DNA of 27,872 nucleotides, from positions 1 through 27,872 of the IMG/VR virus record IMGVR_UViG_3300021197_000896; one strand, written 5' to 3'. The position numbers were made by a program, and so were the translations under genes. Numbering within the stretch: the stretch's first letter is position 1; the number at the start of each line of letters is the position of its first letter. Of the stretch, positions 15,346 through 22,255 are shown one piece after another. The stretch comes from a virus. The notes beneath the pieces are model-generated. The model did no database searches, was not told where the DNA came from, and saw only the letters and a list, made by a program, of their open reading frames with translations.

Positions 15346-16476
15346 ATGGCTAAGAAGAAAGCAAAGAAAGAAGTTAAAGCCGGTCGCATAGACATGAGTG
15401 CGATGAGGGCAATGATAAATAAGAAGGCTGGGCTTAATGTTGCTCATGATCTAAGAGAAGATAATCCAACAGCAGTAAAACAGTGGATTCCGACAGGATC
15501 GCGTTGGCTTGACTCAATTATTTGCAAGGGAAAATATGCAGGTATCCCTGTTAGTAAGATTACAGAGATAGCAGGTCTTGAAGCAACAGGAAAATCTTTC
15601 ATTGCTGCCCAGGTTGCTGCAAACGCCCAGAAAATAGGGATTACTCCAATCTACTTTGATTCTGAGTCTGCGATTGATCCATCTTTCTTGGAAAAAGCTG
15701 GGTGTGATCTTGGCTCAATGATGTATGTCCAGGCACAGTCGGTAGAATTTGTACTTGAAACTATAGAGGAATTGTTAGGAGCAACAGATGACCAGTTATT
15801 ATTTATTTGGGATTCTCTAGCATTTACTCCTGCTGTTTCTGACGTTGAGGGAGATTTCAACCCTCAATCTTCAATGGCTGTAAAGGCTCGTATTCTTGCG
15901 AAGGGAATGTCAAAATTGGTCATCCCACTTGCGGACAAGAAGGCTACCTTCCTTGTCCTTAATCAGCTGAAGACCAACATCCCACAGGGACCGATGGCAA
16001 GACAGATTGCTATGACAACACCCTTCACCACTCCAGGCGGAAAGGCTATGCATTATGCCTATTCTCTTCGTATCTGGCTTAAAGGTCGCAAGAGCAAAGC
16101 AGCCTATGTGCTTGATGACAATGGCTTTCGCATTGGTTCAGAGGTTAAAGTCAAGCTTGAGAAGTCTCGCTTTGGAACACAAGGTAGAACTTGTGCGTTT
16201 CGTATCTTGTGGGGAACTGACCCAATTGGTGTGCAGTGTACGGAAAGTTTATTTGAGGCTCTTAAGAATTTTATGTCTGTTGCTGGCTCTTGGTATACAT
16301 TTGAACATAACGGCTATACCAAGAAATTCCAACCCAGCAAGTGGGTTGAGGTAATGGATTCTGACCCGGAGTTTAGACAGCATGTTTATGATTTTATGGA
16401 TGAAGTCGTGATTCAAAAGTTCGACAAGCGAGAAGGTGAAGCATCAGACTTCTATGAGGTAGACAAAACGTCTTGA
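15346..16476 (+). CDS. uvsX: RecA/UvsX-type recombinase
   Basis: This 376-aa protein forms filaments on single-stranded DNA and catalyses strand exchange for recombination-dependent replication. Visible motifs are Walker A GLEATGKS at 77-84, YFDSESAIDP near 103-112 (the E/D pair that senses ATP), Walker B LLFIWDS at 151-157, the VLNQLKTNI segment that ends in the Gln/Asn switch, and a MTTPFTTPGGKAMHYAYSLRIWLK segment corresponding to loop L2 and the following strand. A basic Lys-rich N-terminus precedes the core. Length and divergence from RecA (352 aa) fit phage UvsX (391 aa). The start ATG has AAGGAAG upstream. Whether it works with a UvsY-like loader cannot be seen here. Confidence 0.9.
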   Translation: MAKKKAKKEVKAGRIDMSAMRAMINKKAGLNVAHDLREDNPTAVKQWIPTGSRWLDSIICKGKYAGIPVSKITEIAGLEATGKSFIAAQVAANAQKIGITPIYFDSESAIDPSFLEKAGCDLGSMMYVQAQSVEFVLETIEELLGATDDQLLFIWDSLAFTPAVSDVEGDFNPQSSMAVKARILAKGMSKLVIPLADKKATFLVLNQLKTNIPQGPMARQIAMTTPFTTPGGKAMHYAYSLRIWLKGRKSKAAYVLDDNGFRIGSEVKVKLEKSRFGTQGRTCAFRILWGTDPIGVQCTESLFEALKNFMSVAGSWYTFEHNGYTKKFQPSKWVEVMDSDPEFRQHVYDFMDEVVIQKFDKREGEASDFYEVDKTS

Positions 16477-16501
16477 CAGACAGCTTCCTCCCTGTTATGT
16501 T
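16473..16501 (+). promoter_or_regulatory. 5' nuclease promoter (extended -10, very short leader)
   Basis: TTGACA (16473-16478, overlapping the recombinase stop), a 17-bp spacer and TATGTT (16496-16501) preceded by TGT. The expected start near 16508 would place GGAGG (16509-16513) at the very 5' end of the mRNA, only about 12 bases before the ATG. Confidence 0.83.
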
Positions 16502-16519
16502 ATGGGGTGGAGGTAATTT

Positions 16520-17485
16520 ATGAAGCGTGTACTCATCATCGACGCCCTCAATATGTTTTTGAGGGCGTTTATTGTTGATCCCAGTCTGTCTAATCACGGA
16601 CAACCAATAGGTGGAATCAAGGGATCTATCAAAATTCTACAAAAACTTGTAAGAATGACAAAGCCAAACGAGATTGTAATTTGTTGGGATGGACCGAACG
16701 GATCTCAAAAACGAAAGGCTCTGAACTCTGGTTATAAAGAGGGTCGCAAGCCGCTGCGCCTGAATCGTTCTGTTCACAACTTAACTGAGAACGAAGAACT
16801 ACAAAACAAAGTTTGGCAACAGATGCAAGTATTTGAATATTTAAATCAAATGCCAATCATTCAGCTTATTCTTGAGAGGGTCGAGGCAGATGACATTATT
16901 TCTTATGTATGTAATTCTCGTCACTACGATGGCTGGCAGAAGGTGATTGTCTCAAATGACAAGGACTTCCTACAGCTTTGTGACGACGAGACGGTTGTGT
17001 ATCGACCGACCACAGACAAGATCGAAACTAAGAATACAGTAATAGAGTCCCTTGGGGTTCACCCTACAAACATGGCTCTTGCTCGTGCCATGGATGGTGA
17101 CGCCAGCGACAATCTTCCTGGCGTTAGTCGAGTCGGAATGAAGACGATCGCTACCAAGCTTCCATTCATGAAAGAAGACCGAACTGTGACGATTGATGAA
17201 CTACTCGAATACTGCGAGAACATAGACTCAAAACTGAAAGTTTATAAAAACATTACAGAGTCAAAAGCACTTATCGAACACAACTATAAGATGATGCAGT
17301 TGTACTCTCCACTTATCTCAGTTCAGGGAAAGCAGATAATTGATCATGCACTTGAAAATTTTGAATGTGACTTCAACAAAACTGAACTTCTACGGCTTAT
17401 GATGAACGATGGTTTTGGCGAGTTGAATTGGGAAGAACTAAAAACATTCCTAAACAAGATCTCAAGGGAATGTAATGAAAAATGA
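16520..17485 (+). CDS. 5'-3' exonuclease / RNase H of the FEN family
   Basis: A 321-aa metal-dependent 5' nuclease comparable to T4 RNase H (305 aa), which removes primers and adjoining DNA from lagging-strand fragments. The acidic metal ligands are all visible: D8 (LIIDALNMF), D57 (CWDGPNG), E122, D124 and D125 (VEADDI), D147 and D149 (SNDKDF) and D192/D194/D197 (MDGDASDNLPGV). The helix-hairpin-helix DNA clamp GVSRVGMKTI follows at about 201-210. A 10-bp hairpin lies within the first 16 codons (16542-16568). GGAGG is seven bases upstream of the ATG. It lies between recombinase and accessory genes under its own promoter. Confidence 0.92.
   Translation: MKRVLIIDALNMFLRAFIVDPSLSNHGQPIGGIKGSIKILQKLVRMTKPNEIVICWDGPNGSQKRKALNSGYKEGRKPLRLNRSVHNLTENEELQNKVWQQMQVFEYLNQMPIIQLILERVEADDIISYVCNSRHYDGWQKVIVSNDKDFLQLCDDETVVYRPTTDKIETKNTVIESLGVHPTNMALARAMDGDASDNLPGVSRVGMKTIATKLPFMKEDRTVTIDELLEYCENIDSKLKVYKNITESKALIEHNYKMMQLYSPLISVQGKQIIDHALENFECDFNKTELLRLMMNDGFGELNWEELKTFLNKISRECNEK
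16542..16568 (+). other. Intragenic 10-bp hairpin near the start of the 5' nuclease gene
   Basis: ACGCCCTCAA pairs perfectly with TTGAGGGCGT around a 7-base loop (16552-16558), and TT and ATTGTTG follow. It lies about 35 bases after the predicted transcription start, where it could act as an attenuator, an RNase site or a brake on translation elongation. The encoded residues belong to the conserved catalytic motif, so part of the pairing could be accidental. Confidence 0.5.
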
Positions 17486-17487
17486 CA

Positions 17488-17515
17488 CTATTTACTACCG
17501 AGGTGTAGTAAATGG
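17488..17515 (+). promoter_or_regulatory. Hairpin sequestering the start codon, Shine-Dalgarno in the loop
   Basis: CTATTTACTAC (17488-17498) pairs with GTAGTAAATGG (17505-17515), 11 bp with one T-G wobble, around the loop CGAGGT. The loop holds most of the Shine-Dalgarno GAGGTG (17500-17505), while the ATG (17512-17514) lies wholly in the stem. This predicts translational control of the next gene. Confidence 0.65.
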
Positions 17516-18135
17516 AAGAACTCTACGAAATTGATGAAGACTTTCTTGGCGAAGAAAACAAGACAGAAAAAGAAGGCGGCATTTGCGCCGCTGGCGAGGC
17601 AGCAGCAAAGCGCAAGGGCTATAAGTGGCCATCTGCCTATGCCTCTATGTACGGAAGTCGCTGGTGCAAGGACAAGGATTTTGATCGTGGCAAGAAAAAG
17701 AACGAATCTATTGATGAAGGCGGCGAACTTAAAAAGTGGCGCGATGAAAACTGGGTTCAGTCTGATGGCACACCTTGTGGAGAAAAAAAGGCACAATCCG
17801 CACCAAGACGCTGCAAACCAAAGGCAAAGTGGGCAACGATGTCTGATGCCGAGAAGAAAGCGGACAACGCTAAAAAGAAAGAAGGTGGTCGTAAAGGCAA
17901 GCAGTTTGTATCAGCAACCAAAAAAGGCAAAGTCAAGGGCTATAGCGAACATCTAGAAAAAATCATTAGAGAAGAGTATAAAGCTGTCATGGATGAGAGG
18001 AAAAAGAAATGCTCACCTTGTGGGCGCAGCGGTGGAGAAAAAAGATCAAAATATCCTTCGTGCAGACCTACACCCGGCGCTTGCGGTGAGAGAGGCAAGT
18101 GGGGCAAGAAATCAAAATCTGGAAAAGAGGGATGA
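17512..18135 (+). CDS. Basic cysteine-rich protein with DUF5872-like modules and a KIIREEYK peptide
   Basis: A 207-aa very basic protein (Lys/Arg/Gly-rich) with eight cysteines at 25, 52, 89, 101, 167, 170, 184 and 191. The first module (22-55, ICAAGEAAAKRKGY..PSAYASMYGSRWC) and the second (74-140, KKWRDENWV..GTPCG, then ..RRCKPKAKW) resemble short cysteine-paired modules found in marine phage and large-virus proteins, the second like DUF5872. A linker peptide LEKIIREEYK (148-157) leads to a third Cys module with KYPSCRPTPGAC. Function is unknown; the composition suggests nucleic-acid binding, possibly a packaged internal protein. It begins in a hairpin and ends by ATGA overlap with the next gene. 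Confidence 0.72.
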   Translation: MEELYEIDEDFLGEENKTEKEGGICAAGEAAAKRKGYKWPSAYASMYGSRWCKDKDFDRGKKKNESIDEGGELKKWRDENWVQSDGTPCGEKKAQSAPRRCKPKAKWATMSDAEKKADNAKKKEGGRKGKQFVSATKKGKVKGYSEHLEKIIREEYKAVMDERKKKCSPCGRSGGEKRSKYPSCRPTPGACGERGKWGKKSKSGKEG

Positions 18136-20765
18136 ATCTTAAAAAGATCATAGCGGAAGAATACAAGCTATTTATCGAAGGTAAGACAGAGGACTTAATT
18201 CAAAAGTTTCCTGAACTGCAACCTGCTTATGACGCAGGTATCAAAAACGTTCAGTATCTTAATTGGATTCGCAAACGTCGTGCGGGAGAGCCGGTTGAAG
18301 ATATTGTAGGAGTTGTCATTGCTTTTGACAAACAAAAGCAGAGATTAAAAGCAAAAGGAAAGTCTCCTGATATTTATGCATACAAAACACCCGCTATTCT
18401 ACGACAAACAATAGAAGAACTTGGTGCCTCCAAATCCAGTGAACAGCGTCGTATTAAAGATGAGGAAATAACTTATCTCGGAACCTTTGGTGACTGGATT
18501 GTGGCGATGCCGCATACCACACAAGCTTCTTGCAAGCTTGGCGCAGGCACCACTTGGTGTACTGCCGCGACAAAAACTCAAAACCTTTTTCTTTCCTATG
18601 TTGCGAGAGACGAAGAAAATATCATATTATATTATTTGATTAAAAAAGCAACCGATCCTCGTGAAGATCCAACCGCAAAGATTAGTGTTGGCTTTGTTAA
18701 TGGAGAGCCATATTTGGAAGGGTCTCACGGTCACATAACTGTTGATGCTGCTAACAAGGGATACACAGCGAGTGATCTACAGTCAGTTTTGGGTGGTCAA
18801 TATGAGCCCATAATGGGTGCAATGAAAGAACATGCTGCCAAGGTTGCTGGAAAACACCCCGCAAAACAACAATTTTTAGATATAGCTCAGTCCGACGATC
18901 CAAGCAAATTTGATAATGCCGTTAGGGGCATGGAGGGATTGGAACTAGAAGATTTTATGAAACGTATCTTGTCTTCAAATCCAAGCGCACAAGTTTTAGA
19001 TAGAATGTATGAAATTACGGATCAGAGAATTGAAGCAAAGTTTCAAATGTATGGCGAGGAAGGTAACTGGGCTATACAACAGAGTTTTTTTAGAGACATA
19101 ATAAATAGCCCTGCCCTTTCTGATGCCACCTTTATTAAAGCCTTAGAGAAATTTGGCAAGTTTAGATCCTTTAGCCTTGCGATGGCTTCAAGAGTATCTT
19201 CTGGAGAGGCATCAGGGTTTCAAATTAAAAAATATCTTGATTTTCTTGAAAAAAGCGGCAGACTCCATTACTACGATTATAGTGAATTCATTAAAAATAC
19301 AGCAGATTTAAAAACCACATCACCAGAAGTCTTAAACTTTATTTATAAAAACTTCTCTGATGAATCAGAAGATTGGGGGGTTGATAATGATCCCATTTTG
19401 GTTAATGTCGGCGCCAACCCGAACACCCCTTTCGAAACTTTAAATAAAATATTGAGAATTGAGCCTGATGGTGAATCAGAAGATAGACCACATGAGGGAG
19501 TAGTTTACAATAAAGTATTTTCAAACGAAAATTTACAAAATTGGTTTAAAGAAAACGAAGAGGAGAATAAATTAAAATTTATTAAAGCTATGAGGGGTGC
19601 CCCATCTGAAATTGATGAGATGCGTTACCCTCTCATAAAAAAACTTGCTGAAGATCCGTCTAGCGATGTGCGAGAAGCAGTGGCTGGACTTATTCTTGAT
19701 GAACTTTCTGAATATACTAAAGACTGGTATGGACCCGGCGGCGTTTTGGAGAAACTTATTTTTGATAAAGACTACGGTGTTGGCTATAAGGCGATAAAAA
19801 GAGTAAAAGATGATTTAAACTTTCTAAATTATATCATTAAAAAGTCCCTACAAAATCCAGAAAAATATAATTTTAAGCCTATTTTTGGTCTTTTAATAAA
19901 AGAAAAAAATCCAAGAACCCCTCTTCCACCAGAGGTTATAAGACAAATATATAACGCTGATTTTTATAAATTATGGAATATATCTGAGGATGATCCTGAT
20001 AAGCAAGAACTTATTAACTCTGTCCGCGCGATACTAGAGACATACCTTGTAAACTTTTCCACCACACCGATTGATGTTCTTGAAAAGATATTTATAAGAA
20101 ATATGCAAAAAGAAACAAAATTTACAAAATCTATTATTGAAGATCTTGCGTTCGAGTGGTCGCACAAGTTGCATAAAGCCCGAGCACCCTATTCTCAAGG
20201 CGGCAGGATTCTGATGCCCGAACCGGAAGTTACGAAGTTGCGGCAGAAAATTTTTGATGGTATCAAAGACAAAGAAGAATTTCAGGATGAAGCTGAAGAG
20301 TTGAAAAACCACATGAATAGAGTTGCCCGCCGCAAGAGAGCTAAAGAGCGACAGGCTGTTATGGATCGCCGCAAAGCAGACGGCGGGACGGTCTGGTACG
20401 AAGACGGTAGCAGAAAGAAAAATTCTAAGACTAATTATAACGAGGGAAATATCATGGATTTTACAGAAGACTATGTTAAAAAGATAATTAAAGAAGAATA
20501 TAAAGCCATTATACGTGAGAAGAAAAAGAAAGCCTGTAAGCCTACCAAGGGCAAGCGCTTTGCAAAACGCGTAGATGGTAAATGTCGCTCTTATGGACAA
20601 TCAGGTCAAGCTAAGAGTGGCGGTGATCGAATAAGACCCGGCACAGCCAAGGGTGATGCTTACTGCGCACGATCCGCAAAGATCAAAAAATGTAAGAATC
20701 CACCCTGCGCCAATGCGCTATCCAGAAAGAAGTGGAAGTGCCGTGGTTCCAAGTCAATGAAATAG
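18132..20765 (+). CDS. Large multidomain protein: KIIAEEYK N-terminus, TWCT domain, LRV/HEAT-like repeats, basic Cys-rich C-terminus
   Basis: 877 aa. The start is the ATG at 18132 overlapping the previous stop (ATGA); an in-frame ATG at 18099 would overlap more deeply without a ribosome site. Residues 3-12 read LKKIIAEEYK. About 100-245 is a domain centred on GTTWCTAATKTQN at 139-151, followed by a LYYLIKK strand and TAKISVGF; such a W-C-T pattern reminds me of PcfJ-like domains of polyvalent phage proteins, but this is weak. About 400-640 is repetitive and helical, with LRV/HEAT-like units (VNVGANPNTPFETLNKIL; LAEDPSSDVREAVAGL). Residues 775-877 begin with a second VKKIIKEEYK and form a basic Cys-rich domain with GDAYCARSAKIKKC and LSRKKWKCRG. 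An enzyme activity cannot be assigned. Confidence 0.68.
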   Translation: MNLKKIIAEEYKLFIEGKTEDLIQKFPELQPAYDAGIKNVQYLNWIRKRRAGEPVEDIVGVVIAFDKQKQRLKAKGKSPDIYAYKTPAILRQTIEELGASKSSEQRRIKDEEITYLGTFGDWIVAMPHTTQASCKLGAGTTWCTAATKTQNLFLSYVARDEENIILYYLIKKATDPREDPTAKISVGFVNGEPYLEGSHGHITVDAANKGYTASDLQSVLGGQYEPIMGAMKEHAAKVAGKHPAKQQFLDIAQSDDPSKFDNAVRGMEGLELEDFMKRILSSNPSAQVLDRMYEITDQRIEAKFQMYGEEGNWAIQQSFFRDIINSPALSDATFIKALEKFGKFRSFSLAMASRVSSGEASGFQIKKYLDFLEKSGRLHYYDYSEFIKNTADLKTTSPEVLNFIYKNFSDESEDWGVDNDPILVNVGANPNTPFETLNKILRIEPDGESEDRPHEGVVYNKVFSNENLQNWFKENEEENKLKFIKAMRGAPSEIDEMRYPLIKKLAEDPSSDVREAVAGLILDELSEYTKDWYGPGGVLEKLIFDKDYGVGYKAIKRVKDDLNFLNYIIKKSLQNPEKYNFKPIFGLLIKEKNPRTPLPPEVIRQIYNADFYKLWNISEDDPDKQELINSVRAILETYLVNFSTTPIDVLEKIFIRNMQKETKFTKSIIEDLAFEWSHKLHKARAPYSQGGRILMPEPEVTKLRQKIFDGIKDKEEFQDEAEELKNHMNRVARRKRAKERQAVMDRRKADGGTVWYEDGSRKKNSKTNYNEGNIMDFTEDYVKKIIKEEYKAIIREKKKKACKPTKGKRFAKRVDGKCRSYGQSGQAKSGGDRIRPGTAKGDAYCARSAKIKKCKNPPCANALSRKKWKCRGSKSMK
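20454..20765 (+). CDS. Possible separately translated 103-aa basic Cys-rich protein (internal start)
   Basis: Inside the large gene and in the same frame, CGAGGG (20441-20446) stands seven bases before an ATG at 20454, an ideal ribosome binding site. The product would begin MDFTEDYVKKIIKEEYK and contain KGKRFAKRVDGKCRSYGQSG, the DRIRPGTAKGDAYCARS segment and a C-terminal LSRKKWKCRG. Stand-alone proteins with YCARS and LSRKKWKC motifs are, as I recall, frequent in marine phages. It may be an originally separate gene whose upstream stop was lost, giving both a fusion and a free form. Five cysteines and a strong positive charge suggest nucleic-acid binding. Confidence 0.5.
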   Translation: MDFTEDYVKKIIKEEYKAIIREKKKKACKPTKGKRFAKRVDGKCRSYGQSGQAKSGGDRIRPGTAKGDAYCARSAKIKKCKNPPCANALSRKKWKCRGSKSMK

Positions 20766-20804
20766 TTAGGCATCGTCAAGAGCAAAAAAAAGTTCCAACT
20801 CGCC

Positions 20805-20832
20805 TTGACGTTTGACCTAGGTGTGTTATAAT
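20805..20832 (+). promoter_or_regulatory. Helicase-RNR operon promoter (extended -10)
   Basis: TTGACG (20805-20810), a 16-bp spacer and a perfect TATAAT (20827-20832) preceded by TGT. CTTGACG (20804-20810) overlapping the -35 is the inverted complement of CGTCAAG at 20774-20780, which could be an operator half-site pair. The leader is about 19 bases. Confidence 0.83.
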
Positions 20833-20857
20833 TAGTATTGTAAAACGTAGGAGTGGC

Positions 20858-22255
20858 ATGCTTAAACACAAGGCAGACTTTGGGAGGTACGGCAAGTCCT
20901 TCCAAGAGGGGCTCGTTCAACTCATATTTGAGGACCGCCCATTCGCAGATCAAATAACGGAGGTTCTGAACGTCGAGTTCTTGGAACTTGAATATCTTCG
21001 TGTATTTGTGGCAAAGATAGTAGAGTATAGAACAAAGTATGGCAAGCACCCATCCACAAATGCTATGATCTCTGTTGTCAGAACAGAACTAGATCGAGAG
21101 TCGGAAGTAACACAGAAGCAGGTGCGTGATTACTATGCGAGAGTCCATACGAACGAGATGTCTGATGACATAGACTACATCAAAGAGACCTCTCTTGACT
21201 TCTGCCGAAAGCAAAAGTTAAAAGAAGCAATGATGAAGTCTGTCAACCTTCTACAGACCTGTTCTTTCGATGAGATCTCAAAGGTAATCAACGACGCCCT
21301 TAAATTAGGTTCAGAAAACAACTTTGGATATGATTTCATTGCAGACTTTGAAGAGAGGTATAAACCAAAGTTTAGACTCCCGGTCTCAACTGGTTGGAAA
21401 GAGATTGATACCATCACGAGTGGTGGGCTTGGTAGAAACGAGCTTGGTGTCGTTATCGCCCCTACTGGAGCAGGCAAGTCTATGGCTCTTGTTCACCTTG
21501 GCTCACAGGCGATCAAAGAAGGCAAAACTGTAATCCATTACACTCTAGAATTACAGGACACAGTTGTGGCTTGTCGCTATGATTCTTGCATTACACAGTA
21601 TCCTCTTTCAGATCTTACAAATTTCAAGGATGAAATCTATGAAGAAATTAAGGATCTTGACGGAACTCTAATCGTCAAAGAATACCCAACCAAGTCTGCC
21701 TCGACTAACACTATCAAGGCGCACCTTGCCCGTCTAATAAAGAGGGGCATAACGCCCGGTCTAATCATCGTAGACTACGCAGATTTGTTAAGACCCGTCG
21801 TAGTACGGAAAGAAAAAAGAACGGAACTGGAGTCAATCTACGAGGAACTAAGAGGTCTATCTAATGAGATGAACTGTCCTGTCTGGACAGCCTCACAAAC
21901 CAACCGCTCTGGTCTAAATGCAGAAGTTGTGACCATGGAGCAGATCTCTGAGGCATTCAACAAGTGCTTCGTCGCTGACTTCATCTGTACTTTGTCTCGC
22001 ACGATTGAAGACAAACAAAATAATAGAGCGAAGATGTTTATTGCTAAGAATCGTAATGGTCCCGATGGCATTGTTTACGATCTCTTTATGGACACTTCTA
22101 GCGTTAACATCAAAATGTTGCCCAAGGCAATTGTTCCTGCTGGCGCAGCAACAAGCATTTCAGCCTCCCCTGTGGTCGCTGGACCGAAAGAACAAAAAGA
22201 AATTCTAAAAAACAAGTACGATAAATTCAAAAAATTAAGGAGAAAGATTAGATGA
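20858..22255 (+). CDS. Replicative DNA helicase, DnaB/gp41 type
   Basis: The 465-aa RecA-fold helicase would unwind duplex ahead of the polymerase as a hexamer on the lagging strand. Walker A is APTGAGKS at 201-208. HYTLELQD near 228-235 carries the catalytic Glu, Walker B is LIIVDYADLL near 301-310, TASQTNRSG near 346 is the H3 sensor, and AKNRNGPDG near 390 is the DnaB-type arginine region. The first ~150 residues are helical, as in the N-terminal collar domain. No primase (TOPRIM or zinc) domain is fused. The ATG has TAGGAG upstream, and the stop overlaps the RNR start by ATGA. Confidence 0.92.
   Translation: MLKHKADFGRYGKSFQEGLVQLIFEDRPFADQITEVLNVEFLELEYLRVFVAKIVEYRTKYGKHPSTNAMISVVRTELDRESEVTQKQVRDYYARVHTNEMSDDIDYIKETSLDFCRKQKLKEAMMKSVNLLQTCSFDEISKVINDALKLGSENNFGYDFIADFEERYKPKFRLPVSTGWKEIDTITSGGLGRNELGVVIAPTGAGKSMALVHLGSQAIKEGKTVIHYTLELQDTVVACRYDSCITQYPLSDLTNFKDEIYEEIKDLDGTLIVKEYPTKSASTNTIKAHLARLIKRGITPGLIIVDYADLLRPVVVRKEKRTELESIYEELRGLSNEMNCPVWTASQTNRSGLNAEVVTMEQISEAFNKCFVADFICTLSRTIEDKQNNRAKMFIAKNRNGPDGIVYDLFMDTSSVNIKMLPKAIVPAGAATSISASPVVAGPKEQKEILKNKYDKFKKLRRKIR

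Noticed and set aside
20034-20600. 188-codon open frame on the minus strand (and other long antisense frames such as 4973-5368 and 23653-24120)
   Set aside because: They lie opposite well-supported genes, have low-complexity or Cys/Ser/Phe-biased composition typical of antisense reading, and no ribosome sites or promoters support them.
20774-20810. CGTCAAG...CTTGACG as a terminator before the helicase gene
   Set aside because: The arms are 7 bp with a 23-base spacer and no T-run follows; at most it is an operator pair over the -35 box.
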